Of a stretch of 64,000 nt of DNA, positions 17,559 to 25,305 are shown piece after piece. A program made the translations under genes and the position numbers. A model generated the notes under the pieces. That model saw only the letters and a list, made by a program, of their open reading frames with translations. It made no database searches and was not told the DNA's origin. Source of the stretch: Streptomyces fodineus (GTDB lineage: Bacteria > Actinomycetota > Actinomycetes > Streptomycetales > Streptomycetaceae); assembly GCF_001735805.1 (NCBI RefSeq), contig NZ_CP017248.1:6262001-6326000 (forward strand), read 5' to 3'. How positions within the stretch are numbered: position 1 is the stretch's first letter; each line of letters begins with the position of its first letter.

Positions 17559-18408
17559 GAACGTCAGCAGGCTGACCCGCACCGAGCGGCGCCGGTTCGT
17601 CGACGCCCTGCTGGAGGTCAAACGGCGCGGCGAGTACGACGAGTTCGTACGGATGCACATGGAGTACAACGCCCCCGACGGTGAACGCGGCCTGCGCACC
17701 GCCCACATGGCGCCCTCCTTCCTGCCCTGGCACCGCAATCTCGTGCTGGAGCTGGAGCGGGCGCTGCGCCGGGTGGACGGGTCGGTGACGGTGCCGTACT
17801 GGGACTGGACCCGCGACCGTACGGCCACCTCCCTGCCGTGGGCCGACGATCTGATGGGCGGCAACGGGCGGCACTCGGACCGGCAGGTGATGACCGGCCC
17901 GTTCGCCTACCGGGCGGGCAACTGGGAGATCACCGAGGGCGTGACCGACCGGCCCTACCTCGCCCGCGACCTGGGCCGCGCCGGCAACCCGATCCAGCTG
18001 CCGACCGCCCGTGACGTGGAGGGCGCGCTGGCCGACCCGGTCTACGACACGGCGCCCTGGGACTCGACGGTCACCCAGGGCTTCCGCAACAAGCTGGAGG
18101 GGTGGGGGACGGGCCGGGGCAGCGTCTCCTGGCACAACCACAACCGGGTGCACCGCTGGATCGGCGGGACGATGGTCGGTGGCGCCGCCCCCAACGACCC
18201 CGTCTTCTGGCTGCATCACGCCTTCGTCGACCTGCAGTGGACCCGCTGGCAGCAGCGGCACCCGGGCCGCCACTACCTGCCGGCCGAGCCGCCCCGCTCG
18301 GGCAACGCCCAGCACGGCCGGGTCGTGGCCCGGTACGACCGGCTGCCGCCGTGGGATGTGACACCGGACGAACTGGAGGACATGAGCCGGATCTACCGGT
18401 ACGAGTGA
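17542..18408 (+). CDS. melC2: Tyrosinase MelC2 (melanin formation)
   Basis: The 288-residue protein is a type 3 copper oxidase that oxidises tyrosine to dopaquinone. The CuA site is seen in HMEYN, RTAHMAPSFLPWHRN near residues 38-63, and the CuB site in SWHNHNRVHRWIGG near residue 197 and DPVFWLHHAFVDLQW near residue 220. Length and lack of its own signal peptide match Streptomyces tyrosinases, which are exported with MelC1. GGGGGAGG lies upstream of the ATG at 17542. Confidence 0.97.
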   Translation: MAYTRKNVSRLTRTERRRFVDALLEVKRRGEYDEFVRMHMEYNAPDGERGLRTAHMAPSFLPWHRNLVLELERALRRVDGSVTVPYWDWTRDRTATSLPWADDLMGGNGRHSDRQVMTGPFAYRAGNWEITEGVTDRPYLARDLGRAGNPIQLPTARDVEGALADPVYDTAPWDSTVTQGFRNKLEGWGTGRGSVSWHNHNRVHRWIGGTMVGGAAPNDPVFWLHHAFVDLQWTRWQQRHPGRHYLPAEPPRSGNAQHGRVVARYDRLPPWDVTPDELEDMSRIYRYE

Positions 18409-18631
18409 GGCCGCCGCCCGGCAGGCGCCACGGGAAGGGCTCCGGTGCACGAGGTGCCGGCGCTCTTCTCCGTGTGTCCGCGAGGCCTGCCCGCCAAGTC
18501 GGCGCCGTCGCCGATCGCTTCGTCGTTCGAGACGTCACACGTCCCGCTGAAAAGCCGGCGACACGGCAACCGCCGCTCGCGCACGGCTCCCCCTTGATCA
18601 AGTCTGAGTCTTCTGCGAAGGAGACGCCCCC

Positions 18632-20044
18632 GTGCGAATTTCTGACATTCAGCGTTGCGAAGTCCGGCCCGGACGCCTCGTCGAGTGGACGTACAGTCCG
18701 GCGACGGTCGCGACCGCGGCAGCGCTGCCACCGGACCCGCGGCCGCCGGCGTACATCCAGGAGTCGCACATCAGAACCGCGCGCTCGGTGCGCGAGGGCG
18801 GATTGTTCGTCCCCACCTGGATCGGCACGGCGTTCGATCTGCCGGGCCGGGCCGATCTCGACGCGCTGGAACGGGCGTTGCGCGGCTGGACCCTGCGGCA
18901 CGAGACGCTGCGCAGCGGCTTTCGGTGGGCCGGCGACGACATGCACCGGTTCACGCTCGACGAGGACGACGTGTCCCTGCGCCGCGAGGTGATCGGTGAC
19001 TTCGGCGACGAGGACACGCTGGTCCGGTATCTGCAGGACCGGTTCGACGTCGCGGCGGACGCGCTCGGCTGGCCGAACTTCATCTACGCGGCGGTCGTCC
19101 GCGACGACTCCACCAGCGTGTACCTGGCGTTCGACCACACCAACGTCGACGCCTACTCCCTGCACCGCATCCCGGACGAGGTCAGCGAGTTGTACATGGC
19201 GGGCGTCGCGGGCGGCTCCCTGGCCGATGCGTCCGTGGGCAGTTACGTCGACTTCTGCGAGCAGGAACGGGCGAACGCGGACGACATCGACGGCACGCAC
19301 GCGATCGTCGGCCGTTGGCGGGAGTTCATCGCCCGGTGCGGCGGACGGCTGCCCGCCTTCCCCGTCGACCTCGGCCTGCCGCCCGGTGACCCACTGCCCA
19401 CCCAGAAGCTGCTGCGCGAGCCGCTCGTCGACGCGGACGCAGCCGCCGCGTTCGAGGCGTACTGCCGGCCCTACGGCGGCAGCATGGTGGGTGTGCTGGC
19501 CGCGACCAGCGTGATCGTGCACGAGCTCGGCGGGCAGCCGGTCTACCGTACGGTGGTGCCGTTCCACACCCGGGTGAAGTCCGCGTGGTCGGACTCTGTG
19601 GGCTGGTACGTCGGCGGCGCGCCGATCGAGGTGCCCGCGACAGGGGACTTCGACGGCGCACTCGCCACGGTCCGCGCCGAGTTGCAGGCCAACCGGTCGC
19701 TGGCGCGCATTCCGCTGGCCCGGGTACTGCGCCTGCTCGGCGCCGACTTCCGCCCGACCTCGCCCGACCTGTACTCGATCGTCTCCTACGTGGACGCCCG
19801 TATGATCCCCGGCTCGGCCCGCTGGACCGAGCAGAGGGCGTACGGACTGCTCCGGGTCTCGTACGGCGACCAGGTGTGTGTCTGGATCAACCGGCTGCAC
19901 GAGGGACTGTGGTTGGCCTGCCGCTACCCGGACACCGACGTCGCCTACAAGAACATGCGGCGGTATATCGAGGCGTTGCGGGACCTCGTGGTGTCCGTGC
20001 CGGCGCACCACCGTAATCGGGCCGTGGAACCGACATTTTCGTAA
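18632..20044 (+). CDS. Stand-alone condensation-domain (CoA-dependent acyltransferase superfamily) protein
   Basis: The 470-residue protein is about the size of one NRPS condensation domain. The active-site motif appears as LAFDHTNVDAYSLHRI near residue 170, keeping the catalytic second His (D-H-x-x-x-D) though the first His of HHxxxD is Asp. The later WYVGGAPIEV and the VSYVDAR region fit the C-domain latch. It could form an amide or ester between a carrier- or CoA-bound acyl group and a small acceptor. The GTG has GAAGGAGA upstream. No NRPS or carrier protein is adjacent, so its substrate is unknown. Confidence 0.8.
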   Translation: MRISDIQRCEVRPGRLVEWTYSPATVATAAALPPDPRPPAYIQESHIRTARSVREGGLFVPTWIGTAFDLPGRADLDALERALRGWTLRHETLRSGFRWAGDDMHRFTLDEDDVSLRREVIGDFGDEDTLVRYLQDRFDVAADALGWPNFIYAAVVRDDSTSVYLAFDHTNVDAYSLHRIPDEVSELYMAGVAGGSLADASVGSYVDFCEQERANADDIDGTHAIVGRWREFIARCGGRLPAFPVDLGLPPGDPLPTQKLLREPLVDADAAAAFEAYCRPYGGSMVGVLAATSVIVHELGGQPVYRTVVPFHTRVKSAWSDSVGWYVGGAPIEVPATGDFDGALATVRAELQANRSLARIPLARVLRLLGADFRPTSPDLYSIVSYVDARMIPGSARWTEQRAYGLLRVSYGDQVCVWINRLHEGLWLACRYPDTDVAYKNMRRYIEALRDLVVSVPAHHRNRAVEPTFS

Positions 20045-20292
20045 TACCGGTGACCGGCGTACGGCCGCTCCGCGGACAACTGTGCTTTTCCGTATCCGGG
20101 TTGGTGATCCGAACGTCAATCCGCCGCGCGGCGGCACCAGTTGTCGTTCTCCGGTAAAGCCCGTGCGGCCATGTCCCCTTTTGGACACGGATATCCGCCA
20201 AAGTGGAATACCGCGTATTGCTACTGGTAGTGTTCGCTCCGTCACCGTAGGCAATCAGCCTCGACCTCAAGCAATGAAGAACCGAGGGTTCC

Positions 20293-20535
20293 ATGCGCAA
20301 GCTTCAGCATGTCGTGATCGCAGCAGTGGCGGCGGCCGGCGGTCTGTCCGCCATCGGCGCCGGCGCCGGTACCGCCTACGCTCATGGCGGGCTGGAGGTG
20401 AACGACCTCTACCGCCCGTACCAGGAGTGCAGTCCGCAGACGGTGGCCGAGAACGATCTCCCGATCGGTGTGCTCGGACTTGCGCAGACCCTCGACACCA
20501 CCTGCGGCCAGTTCAACAACGCTTTCACTCGCTGA
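20293..20535 (+). CDS. Small secreted two-Cys protein, MRKL group
   Basis: The 80-residue protein has a signal peptide (MRKLQHVVIAAVAAAGGLSA, cut after AYA near residue 30). The mature part holds LYRPYQECSPQTV and a second Cys in LDTTCGQFNNAFTR. The same QECSPQ motif and leader occur in the protein at 23200-23670, so the two are paralogues. The 5' region CCGAGGGTTCC before the ATG is shared with two other genes of this array. A disulphide between the two Cys is likely. No function is known to me. Confidence 0.75.
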   Translation: MRKLQHVVIAAVAAAGGLSAIGAGAGTAYAHGGLEVNDLYRPYQECSPQTVAENDLPIGVLGLAQTLDTTCGQFNNAFTR

Positions 20536-20707
20536 GGTCGACGGCGTCACCGCACGCGACGCCTTCCGCGGAACCCTTCGGGCCCCTTCCCGAAGGGTTC
20601 CCTTCACGCCCGGCCGGTTGCCCGGTCGCGAGGACGAAGACAGGGCCCGGCGCGGACGGTTCGCGGCGCACGGTGCCCGGGCGCCCCTCACAAAGGAAAC
20701 GCAACGC

Positions 20708-21046
20708 ATGTTCAGAACGAAGAAGATCGCGGCCGTCTCGGGGCTCATCGGCGGCCTCGCCGTGACCTGCGCCGGCGTCGCCCAGGCGCATGTCGTGGGC
20801 GGCCCGGGAAACTGCACGCGCGATCTCCAGGGCAATGTCACCTGCATTCAACGGATCGAAGGCGTGATCCCCGAGGACGGCGAAATCCCCCACCAGGACA
20901 ACTGCCTGCCGACGCAGCCCTTCACCGTGCCGGCCGCCCTCGGGAACGGGACGATGCAGATCGGGCCCAAAGTGACCTGTTCCGGCAGGACATCGGGTGC
21001 GCCCGACAAGGCCGACGGTGGAATGGAGTTGCCCGGCCTGCTCTGA
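20708..21046 (+). CDS. Small secreted four-Cys protein, MFR group
   Basis: The 112-residue protein has a signal peptide (KKIAAVSGLIGGLAVTCAGV, cut after AQA). The mature part holds four cysteines in NCTRDLQGNVTCIQR, QDNCLPTQ and KVTCSGRT. The protein at 21713-22072 is a clear paralogue with the same signal core and the same Cys spacing. An AAAGGAA ribosome-binding site is followed by ACGCAACGC in the leader, again shared with the paralogue. Probably an extracellular disulphide-bonded protein; no known domain. Confidence 0.75.
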   Translation: MFRTKKIAAVSGLIGGLAVTCAGVAQAHVVGGPGNCTRDLQGNVTCIQRIEGVIPEDGEIPHQDNCLPTQPFTVPAALGNGTMQIGPKVTCSGRTSGAPDKADGGMELPGLL

Positions 21047-21196
21047 TGTCCGGGGCGGAAGCTGCGCGGCCTGTGCCGTGTGGAGAGCCGACACGACGTA
21101 TGGAGCTAAGATCCCAAATTGCTACGGATCGTGTGTATATGCTCACGGCAAGTAGTCAAGCCAGGGCGTCCTGCCCGGGTAAGAAAGGGTCAAACC

Positions 21197-21436
21197 ATGC
21201 GTAAGTTTCAGCGCGCTGCGGTCGTAGTGGCAGCGGTGGCGGGGCTGTCCGCTCTCGGCGCCGGCGTCAGCTTCGCCGGTGGCGAGGACGAAACGCCTCC
21301 GACGATCACCGCTACCGCGAACTCATCGGCCAACGCCGTGGCCTACTGGGGTGGTTACAACACGCCGCAGGGCGGGGAGCACAAGGACCCCGCGCCGGAG
21401 GGTTACGGTCAGCACTCTTCGGGCAGCGACCAGTAA
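21197..21436 (+). CDS. Small secreted protein, MRK group, Cys-free
   Basis: The 79-residue protein begins MRKFQRAAVVVAAVAGLSAL like its neighbours, with a cut after SFA near residue 26. The mature part is about 53 residues, acidic and polar (GGEDETPPTITATAN, ending HSSGSDQ), with no cysteine. The ATG at 21197 has AAGAAAGGG upstream. It shares only the signal peptide with the two-Cys group and may have a different mature function. Confidence 0.65.
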   Translation: MRKFQRAAVVVAAVAGLSALGAGVSFAGGEDETPPTITATANSSANAVAYWGGYNTPQGGEHKDPAPEGYGQHSSGSDQ

Positions 21437-21712
21437 TACAGCACGATATGCACACCGTGCGAACTGGACTTCCCCGTCCTGGATCAACTCGGCTTGTCCG
21501 CCGGTGTGCTGAGTAATACCCCATGCGAAGGCAGCCCGGATGCGCGGCAGACCCCCCTCAGGGAGCGCGTCCGGGCTGCGCCCATGCCGTCGCCGGACGC
21601 GGCTGATGACGCGTCCGACCGCCGGCCCCCCACTACCGGACCTCTCTCCAAGGCCCGGGCGCACGCCGCGCCCGGGCCTGTGTTGCACCCCCAATGCAAA
21701 GGAACGCACGTC

Positions 21713-22072
21713 ATGTTCACTCGACAGAAGGTCGCGACCATCTCGGGGCTCGTCGGAAGCCTCGCCGTGATCTGCGCCGGCGCCGCCCACGCGAACGCCG
21801 ATGAACCCAGGAGTGACTGCAGGAGCACCGTCACGGGCGGCGTCGTCTGCATTCGCAAGAGCGAGATCCGGACCAACGAGCACGGCAAGCGCGCCATCAA
21901 GCAGACGCAGGACTGCTCGACGGCCGACCGGCCGCGCGTGGTGTTCCCCGACGGTCGGATGCTGGACGGCGGGTCCGCGAAAGTCGGGCCGGTGGTGGAC
22001 TGCTCCAACAACGTGAAGCTGCCCAAGGGCTTCAAGAGGCCTCACTTCGACAAGGCCCGCTTCGGGTTCTGA
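21713..22072 (+). CDS. Small secreted four-Cys protein, MFT group
   Basis: The 119-residue protein is the paralogue of the one at 20708: MFTRQKVATISGLVGSLAVI, then a cut after HAN/ADA near residue 27. Its cysteines sit in SDCRSTVTGGVVCIRK, QDCSTADRP and VVDCSNN. The C-terminus adds a basic tail (KGFKRPHFDKARFGF). The leader CAAAGGAACGCACGTC matches the paralogue. A strong bidirectional terminator follows 12 bases after the stop. Confidence 0.75.
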   Translation: MFTRQKVATISGLVGSLAVICAGAAHANADEPRSDCRSTVTGGVVCIRKSEIRTNEHGKRAIKQTQDCSTADRPRVVFPDGRMLDGGSAKVGPVVDCSNNVKLPKGFKRPHFDKARFGF

Positions 22073-22084
22073 CGTACGGCACAC

Positions 22085-22126
22085 AAAAGCCGGACCGGGA
22101 TCGCTCCCGGTCCGGCTTTTGGTTTT
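22085..22126 (+). terminator. Strong bidirectional terminator between converging genes
   Basis: AAAAGCCGGACCGGGA at 22085-22100 pairs perfectly with 22105-22120 around a TCGC loop, then GG and a run of six T. The A run on the other side serves the minus-strand gene ending at 22140. Confidence 0.92.
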
Positions 22127-22139
22127 TTGAGGATCCTGC

Positions 22140-22436
22140 TTACTTGCCGACGCTGTTGTTGCAGCCCATGGACGAGCCGAGGCTCGACTCCTGGGCGCCG
22201 GCGGCGCCTTCGCCGTTCAGCAGGTTGCCGCCGAGGCCGTTGGCGATGCCGACCTCGCCGAGGACGTCCGCGTTGAGGTCGTGGGACCTACAGGTCGTGC
22301 TCTGCAGGACGCTGAAGCGGGAGCCGCCGTGGCCCCCCTTGCCCCAGTCCTGGCCGGCGTGCGCGGCGCCGGCGCTCAGGAGCCCGACACTCCCGAGGGC
22401 GGCGACCACAACGGCAGCCTTGCGCAGCTTGTGCAT
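22140..22436 (-). CDS. Small secreted two-Cys protein, SHDLN group
   Basis: The 98-residue protein has a signal peptide (MHKLRKAAVVVAALGSVGLL, cut after AHA near residue 28). The mature part has TTCRSHDLNADVLGEVGIAN, GNLLNGEGAAGAQ and a C-terminal SMGCNNSV. Two more copies lie at 22682 and 25018, with nearly the same core. The two cysteines bracket a hydrophobic, Gly/Asn-rich core, loosely like a chaplin, but the sequence is not chaplin. The leader contains the shared palindrome and CGGAGAAG before the ATG. Confidence 0.8.
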   Translation of the reverse strand: MHKLRKAAVVVAALGSVGLLSAGAAHAGQDWGKGGHGGSRFSVLQSTTCRSHDLNADVLGEVGIANGLGGNLLNGEGAAGAQESSLGSSMGCNNSVGK

Positions 22437-22464
22437 GTCTTCTCCGGTGGAAGTGGAGTGGATG

Positions 22465-22481
22465 CGATCTGCGAGAGATCG
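22465..22481 (-). promoter_or_regulatory. 17-bp palindrome CGATCT-N5-AGATCG (copy 1)
   Basis: The palindrome lies 28 bases before the ATG of the SHDLN-group gene. Identical half-sites and spacing occur before both other genes of the group, and around copies 1 and 2 conservation extends to an upstream ATTTCCTATTA block. It could be an operator or an mRNA leader hairpin. Confidence 0.65.
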
Positions 22482-22604
22482 ACTTCGAACGGTTATGGAG
22501 ACTAATAGGAAATATCCGGGGGCAACCAGCGACGCGCCGAATTCGGAATTCTTGTCACTCTGAATGCTCAATTCTTGTCACCCTGAATGGGTATCGGTAA
22601 TATA

Positions 22605-22646
22605 AAAAGAGTCCCGGCATCGGGCCTGAGGCTCGATGCCGGGATT
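22605..22646 (-). terminator. Terminator of the second SHDLN-group gene
   Basis: TCCCGGCATCG (22612-22622) pairs with CGATGCCGGGA (22634-22644); on the minus strand the stem is followed by CTCTTTTTATA. Confidence 0.85.
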
Positions 22647-22681
22647 ATTTCCTGCTCTGTTCGCCGGTGCCGGCGGTGCGC

Positions 22682-22975
22682 TTAGAAGGCGCTGTTGTTG
22701 CAGCCCATCGTCGAGCCGATGTGGGTGGCCTGGGCACCCGGGTCGCCCTCGCCGTTGAGCGCGTTGCCCAGCAGGCCGTTGAGGATGCCGACCTCGCCGA
22801 GGACGTCCAGGTTCAGGTCGTGCGACTTGCAGTTGGAGCTCTGCAGGACGCTGAAGCGGCCACCGCCCTCGCCGCCCTTGCCGCCTTCCTGGCCGCCGGC
22901 GTGCGCGGTGCCGCCGATGAGCCCGATGCTGCCGATGGCGGCGACCAGAACGGCAGCCTTGCGAAGCTTGTGCAT
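22682..22975 (-). CDS. Small secreted two-Cys protein, SHDLN group
   Basis: The 97-residue protein is the closest paralogue of the one at 22140: MHKLRKAAVLVAAIGSIGLI, then a Gly-rich linker (GGQEGGKGGEGGGRFSVL). The conserved core follows as NCKSHDLNLDVLGEVGILNG and GNALNGEGDPGAQ, ending GSTMGCNNSAF. The start ATG at 22975 is preceded by CGGAGAAG. The gene carries its own palindrome and terminator, so the two copies look like independent duplicated units rather than one operon. Confidence 0.8.
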   Translation of the reverse strand: MHKLRKAAVLVAAIGSIGLIGGTAHAGGQEGGKGGEGGGRFSVLQSSNCKSHDLNLDVLGEVGILNGLLGNALNGEGDPGAQATHIGSTMGCNNSAF

Positions 22976-23003
22976 GTCTCTTCTCCGGTGAGTGAAGGAG
23001 TCA

Positions 23004-23020
23004 CGATCTGTGGCAGATCG
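23004..23020 (-). promoter_or_regulatory. 17-bp palindrome CGATCT-N5-AGATCG (copy 2)
   Basis: Same half-sites and five-base spacer as the copies at 22465 and 24976, again 28 bases before the start codon. The spacer differs (GTGGC), so conservation of the arms is not just recent copying. Confidence 0.65.
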
Positions 23021-23127
23021 CTTTCTTACAGTCACGGAGATTAATAGGAAATAACCCAAAGCGGACAGCGACGCGCCGGTTTCTTGATATCCCGACAGAA
23101 GCACCCGAAAGCCGTATCGCATACGAG

Positions 23128-23160
23128 CGGGCCCTTCGCGGGTGCTCCTCGAAGGGCCCG
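23128..23160 (-). terminator. Terminator after the PQxNP-repeat secreted protein gene
   Basis: CGGGCCCTTCG (23128-23138) pairs with CGAAGGGCCCG (23150-23160) around an 11-base loop, just beyond the stop of the minus-strand gene. Confidence 0.7.
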
Positions 23161-23199
23161 TACCGGGGCGTCGGTGTCCGGCCGTCCGGTCCGGCGGGC

Positions 23200-23670
23200 C
23201 TAGTGCGCGCTGGCGTGGGCGAGGGCGTTCGACTGCATGTTGGCCTGCGTGCACTCGATGCCGTGGGTCTCGGACGCGGCGAGCAGGGCGACCGGGACGG
23301 CCGCGTTGAGCAGCGACTGCGGGCTGCACTCCTGGGACGGGCGGAAGAGGTTGGTCTGGCCCGCCAGGCCGCCTCCCGACCCCGGGGTCGCTTGAGGGGA
23401 GATCTGCGGGTTGATCTGCGGGCTCAGGTTCGGGTTCACCTGCGGGGTGACGTCAGCACCCCGCTGCGGGCCCGCATACGGGGCCGGTGAGCCGTAGGTC
23501 TGCACGCTGGCCTGAGAGGAAGTCGCCGAAGCCGCCTGGGCGTCCGGCTGCGAGACGGGGAGCGGAAGACCACCGCTGTAGTCGGGAGCGGCGGAGCTCG
23601 GGCCGGCGCCGACTGCGGACAGACCGCCGGCTGCTGCGACGACGAGCGCGACCCTGTGAAGTTTGCGCAT
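23200..23670 (-). CDS. Secreted two-Cys protein with PQxNP repeats
   Basis: The 156-residue protein has a signal peptide (MRKLHRVALVVAAAGGLSAV, cut near residue 28), then a Pro/Gln/Ser-rich linker with a short tandem array (TPQVNPNLSPQINPQISPQA, residues about 75-94). The C-terminal module LFRPSQECSPQSLLNAAVPV ... ECTQANMQ is the same two-Cys module as in the protein at 20293. The repeat motif also recurs in the protein at 24175. The leader GAAGGGCCGAGGGTTTC is shared with that gene. Confidence 0.78.
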   Translation of the reverse strand: MRKLHRVALVVAAAGGLSAVGAGPSSAAPDYSGGLPLPVSQPDAQAASATSSQASVQTYGSPAPYAGPQRGADVTPQVNPNLSPQINPQISPQATPGSGGGLAGQTNLFRPSQECSPQSLLNAAVPVALLAASETHGIECTQANMQSNALAHASAH

Positions 23671-24174
23671 GAAACCCTCGGCCCTTCATTGACCTGTGCA
23701 CGGAACGTGTGGAAATGGCTGACGAGTTGGTGCAGGTGTTGCTGATTCCAGCTGCCCTGTACGGCTGCGACGGACCATCGCCCTGGCCCAGTGGGGAACG
23801 AGGGAAGTGGTGATACGGATACGGGATGCCGGGCCCTGGTCACCCATTTGCCCCAGGCTCTGTGCGCCTCGCCGCCTGGCCGCGAACGCCTCTGCAATCC
23901 TGGTCCGGCGCACTGGGCCGTCAATGGCAAATGGGTGACGCGGTTTCGTCTCCCGTGACCGGGGCGGGGGAGAAGTCGTTGCCAGCTGGGAGAGGGCAGC
24001 GATCATGGATCACGGAGGGGCAAGGGAATTCGCTGTCAGCTCCGGCGAAAGTCCGCGTGCGGCCAAGGAGTTAGCCCCGGAACGGTGCAGTACGAACATC
24101 AGACTGTGCGCACGCGAGACCGTACCGAATACAACGGATGTCCCTGTTCAGGTATTTGAAGGGCCGAGGGTTCC
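23671..24174 (+). promoter_or_regulatory. 500-bp divergent intergenic region with a 14-bp inverted repeat
   Basis: No convincing gene is visible between the divergent secreted-protein genes. GTCACCCATTTGCC at 23839-23852 is repeated exactly in inverse orientation at 23926-23939, 73 bases apart. The arms could be operator half-sites bridged by a looping regulator or the stem of a large RNA hairpin. The last bases before 24175 carry the shared GAAGGGCCGAGGGTTCC leader. Confidence 0.5.
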
Positions 24175-24942
24175 ATGCGCAAGCTTCACAAGGCCGCGCT
24201 CGTCGCAGCAGCGGCCGGCGGTCTGTCCGCCATCGGCGCCGGCGTCAGCCAGGCCGCCGACTATCCCGCGGGGTACAGCGGTGCCGCTCCAGCATCGGCT
24301 CCCGAGTACCCCGCACCGCAGTACGCGGCGCCGCAGTACCCGCCTCCGCAGTACGCGGCGCCGATGTACCCGCCTCCGCAGTACGCACCGCCCCAGTACG
24401 GGCCTCCGCAGTACGCGGCGCCGATGTACCCGCCTCCGCAGTACGGGCCGCAGCCGGGCGGTCCGCAGGCCGCGGCGACGTCCCGCTCGATGGGCACCGC
24501 ACAGATCGCCGCGCCCCAGCAGCCGTACGCCCCGCCGATGATGCAGGCCCCTCCGCCGCCTCCGCCGGCGCCGCCGCAGGAGCACGCCGCCACCGCCATG
24601 GCCACGGCCAATTCGGGCGGCTTCGCGCAGGTCTCGCCGTACGGGCCGCAGCAGGCCGCCGCCCCCCAGCAGTCGACGCCGCAGGTCATGCCGCAGGTCA
24701 GCCCGCAGTCGGCGCCGGAGGTCATGCCGAAGGTCGCCCCGCAGGTCGCCATGCCCCAGACGTTCGGCGCCGCGGATGGTCCGCCGCATGTCGCCCCGCA
24801 GGTGAACCCCCAGGTCAACCCGCAGGTGAACCCGCTCGTCAACCCGCTGCTCGCACCCGACGCACCGCAGGCGCCCGGGCTCGGCCTCGGGCAGGTCGCG
24901 GCGCCTCCCGTCGGCTCACTGGGTCTTCCCCGAATCGGCTGA
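24175..24942 (+). CDS. Secreted Pro/Gln/Tyr-repeat protein
   Basis: The 255-residue protein has the MRKL-type signal peptide (MRKLHKAALVAAAAGGLSAI, cut after AQA near residue 28). The mature part starts with about ten PQYAxP/PQYPPP repeats (residues about 42-92) and then a poly-Pro run. The C-terminal part has PQV repeats including PQVNPQVNPQVNPLVNPL near residue 212. It has no cysteine. Such Tyr/Gln/Pro repeats suggest a flexible, possibly cross-linked surface polymer; the Tyr content is notable with a tyrosinase 6 kb away, but that link is speculation. Confidence 0.75.
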   Translation: MRKLHKAALVAAAAGGLSAIGAGVSQAADYPAGYSGAAPASAPEYPAPQYAAPQYPPPQYAAPMYPPPQYAPPQYGPPQYAAPMYPPPQYGPQPGGPQAAATSRSMGTAQIAAPQQPYAPPMMQAPPPPPPAPPQEHAATAMATANSGGFAQVSPYGPQQAAAPQQSTPQVMPQVSPQSAPEVMPKVAPQVAMPQTFGAADGPPHVAPQVNPQVNPQVNPLVNPLLAPDAPQAPGLGLGQVAAPPVGSLGLPRIG

Positions 24943-24975
24943 TCGCCTCGCGATTCCGGCCGTCCTCCCCCCACT

Positions 24976-24992
24976 CGATCTGGTGCAGATCG
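24976..24992 (+). promoter_or_regulatory. 17-bp palindrome CGATCT-N5-AGATCG (copy 3)
   Basis: The palindrome ends 25 bases before the ATG of the third SHDLN-group gene and is on the opposite strand to copies 1 and 2. The gene between copies has no such element, so it tracks with the gene group. Confidence 0.65.
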
Positions 24993-25017
24993 CTTCCGCT
25001 CGACCAACGGAGAAGTA

Positions 25018-25299
25018 ATGCGCAAGTTCCACAAGGCCGTTCTCGTCGGCGCCGCCGTACTCGGCAGTGTCGGCTCTTTCGGCATGAACACCGCCTTCGC
25101 ACACGGCGAGTCGGGCCATGACGGCCTCGATGTCACGCAGGGCATCGAGTGCCGTTCGCACGACATGAACATCGATGTGCTCGGCAGCGTCGGCGCCGTC
25201 AACGGCCTGGCGGGCAACCTGCTGAACGGCGAAGGCGCCCCGGGCGCGCAGCAGACCCACCTCGGTTCGGACATGGGCTGCAACAGCCGGGCGTTCTGA
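25018..25299 (+). CDS. Small secreted two-Cys protein, SHDLN group
   Basis: The 93-residue protein has a signal peptide (MRKFHKAVLVGAAVLGSVGS, cut after AFA near residue 29). The core reads ECRSHDMNIDVLGSVGAVNG and GNLLNGEGAPGAQ, ending SDMGCNSRAF, with both cysteines conserved. It lacks the Gly-rich linker of the other two copies and has an acidic/His stretch (HGESGHDGLD) instead. CGGAGAAG precedes the ATG. Confidence 0.8.
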   Translation: MRKFHKAVLVGAAVLGSVGSFGMNTAFAHGESGHDGLDVTQGIECRSHDMNIDVLGSVGAVNGLAGNLLNGEGAPGAQQTHLGSDMGCNSRAF

Positions 25300-25305
25300 C
25301 CGGCC

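Noticed and set aside
20293-25299. Annotation of the small secreted proteins as chaplins or rodlins
   Set aside because: Signal peptides and paired Cys are similar in style, but the chaplin hydrophobic domain and the rodlin sequence are absent.
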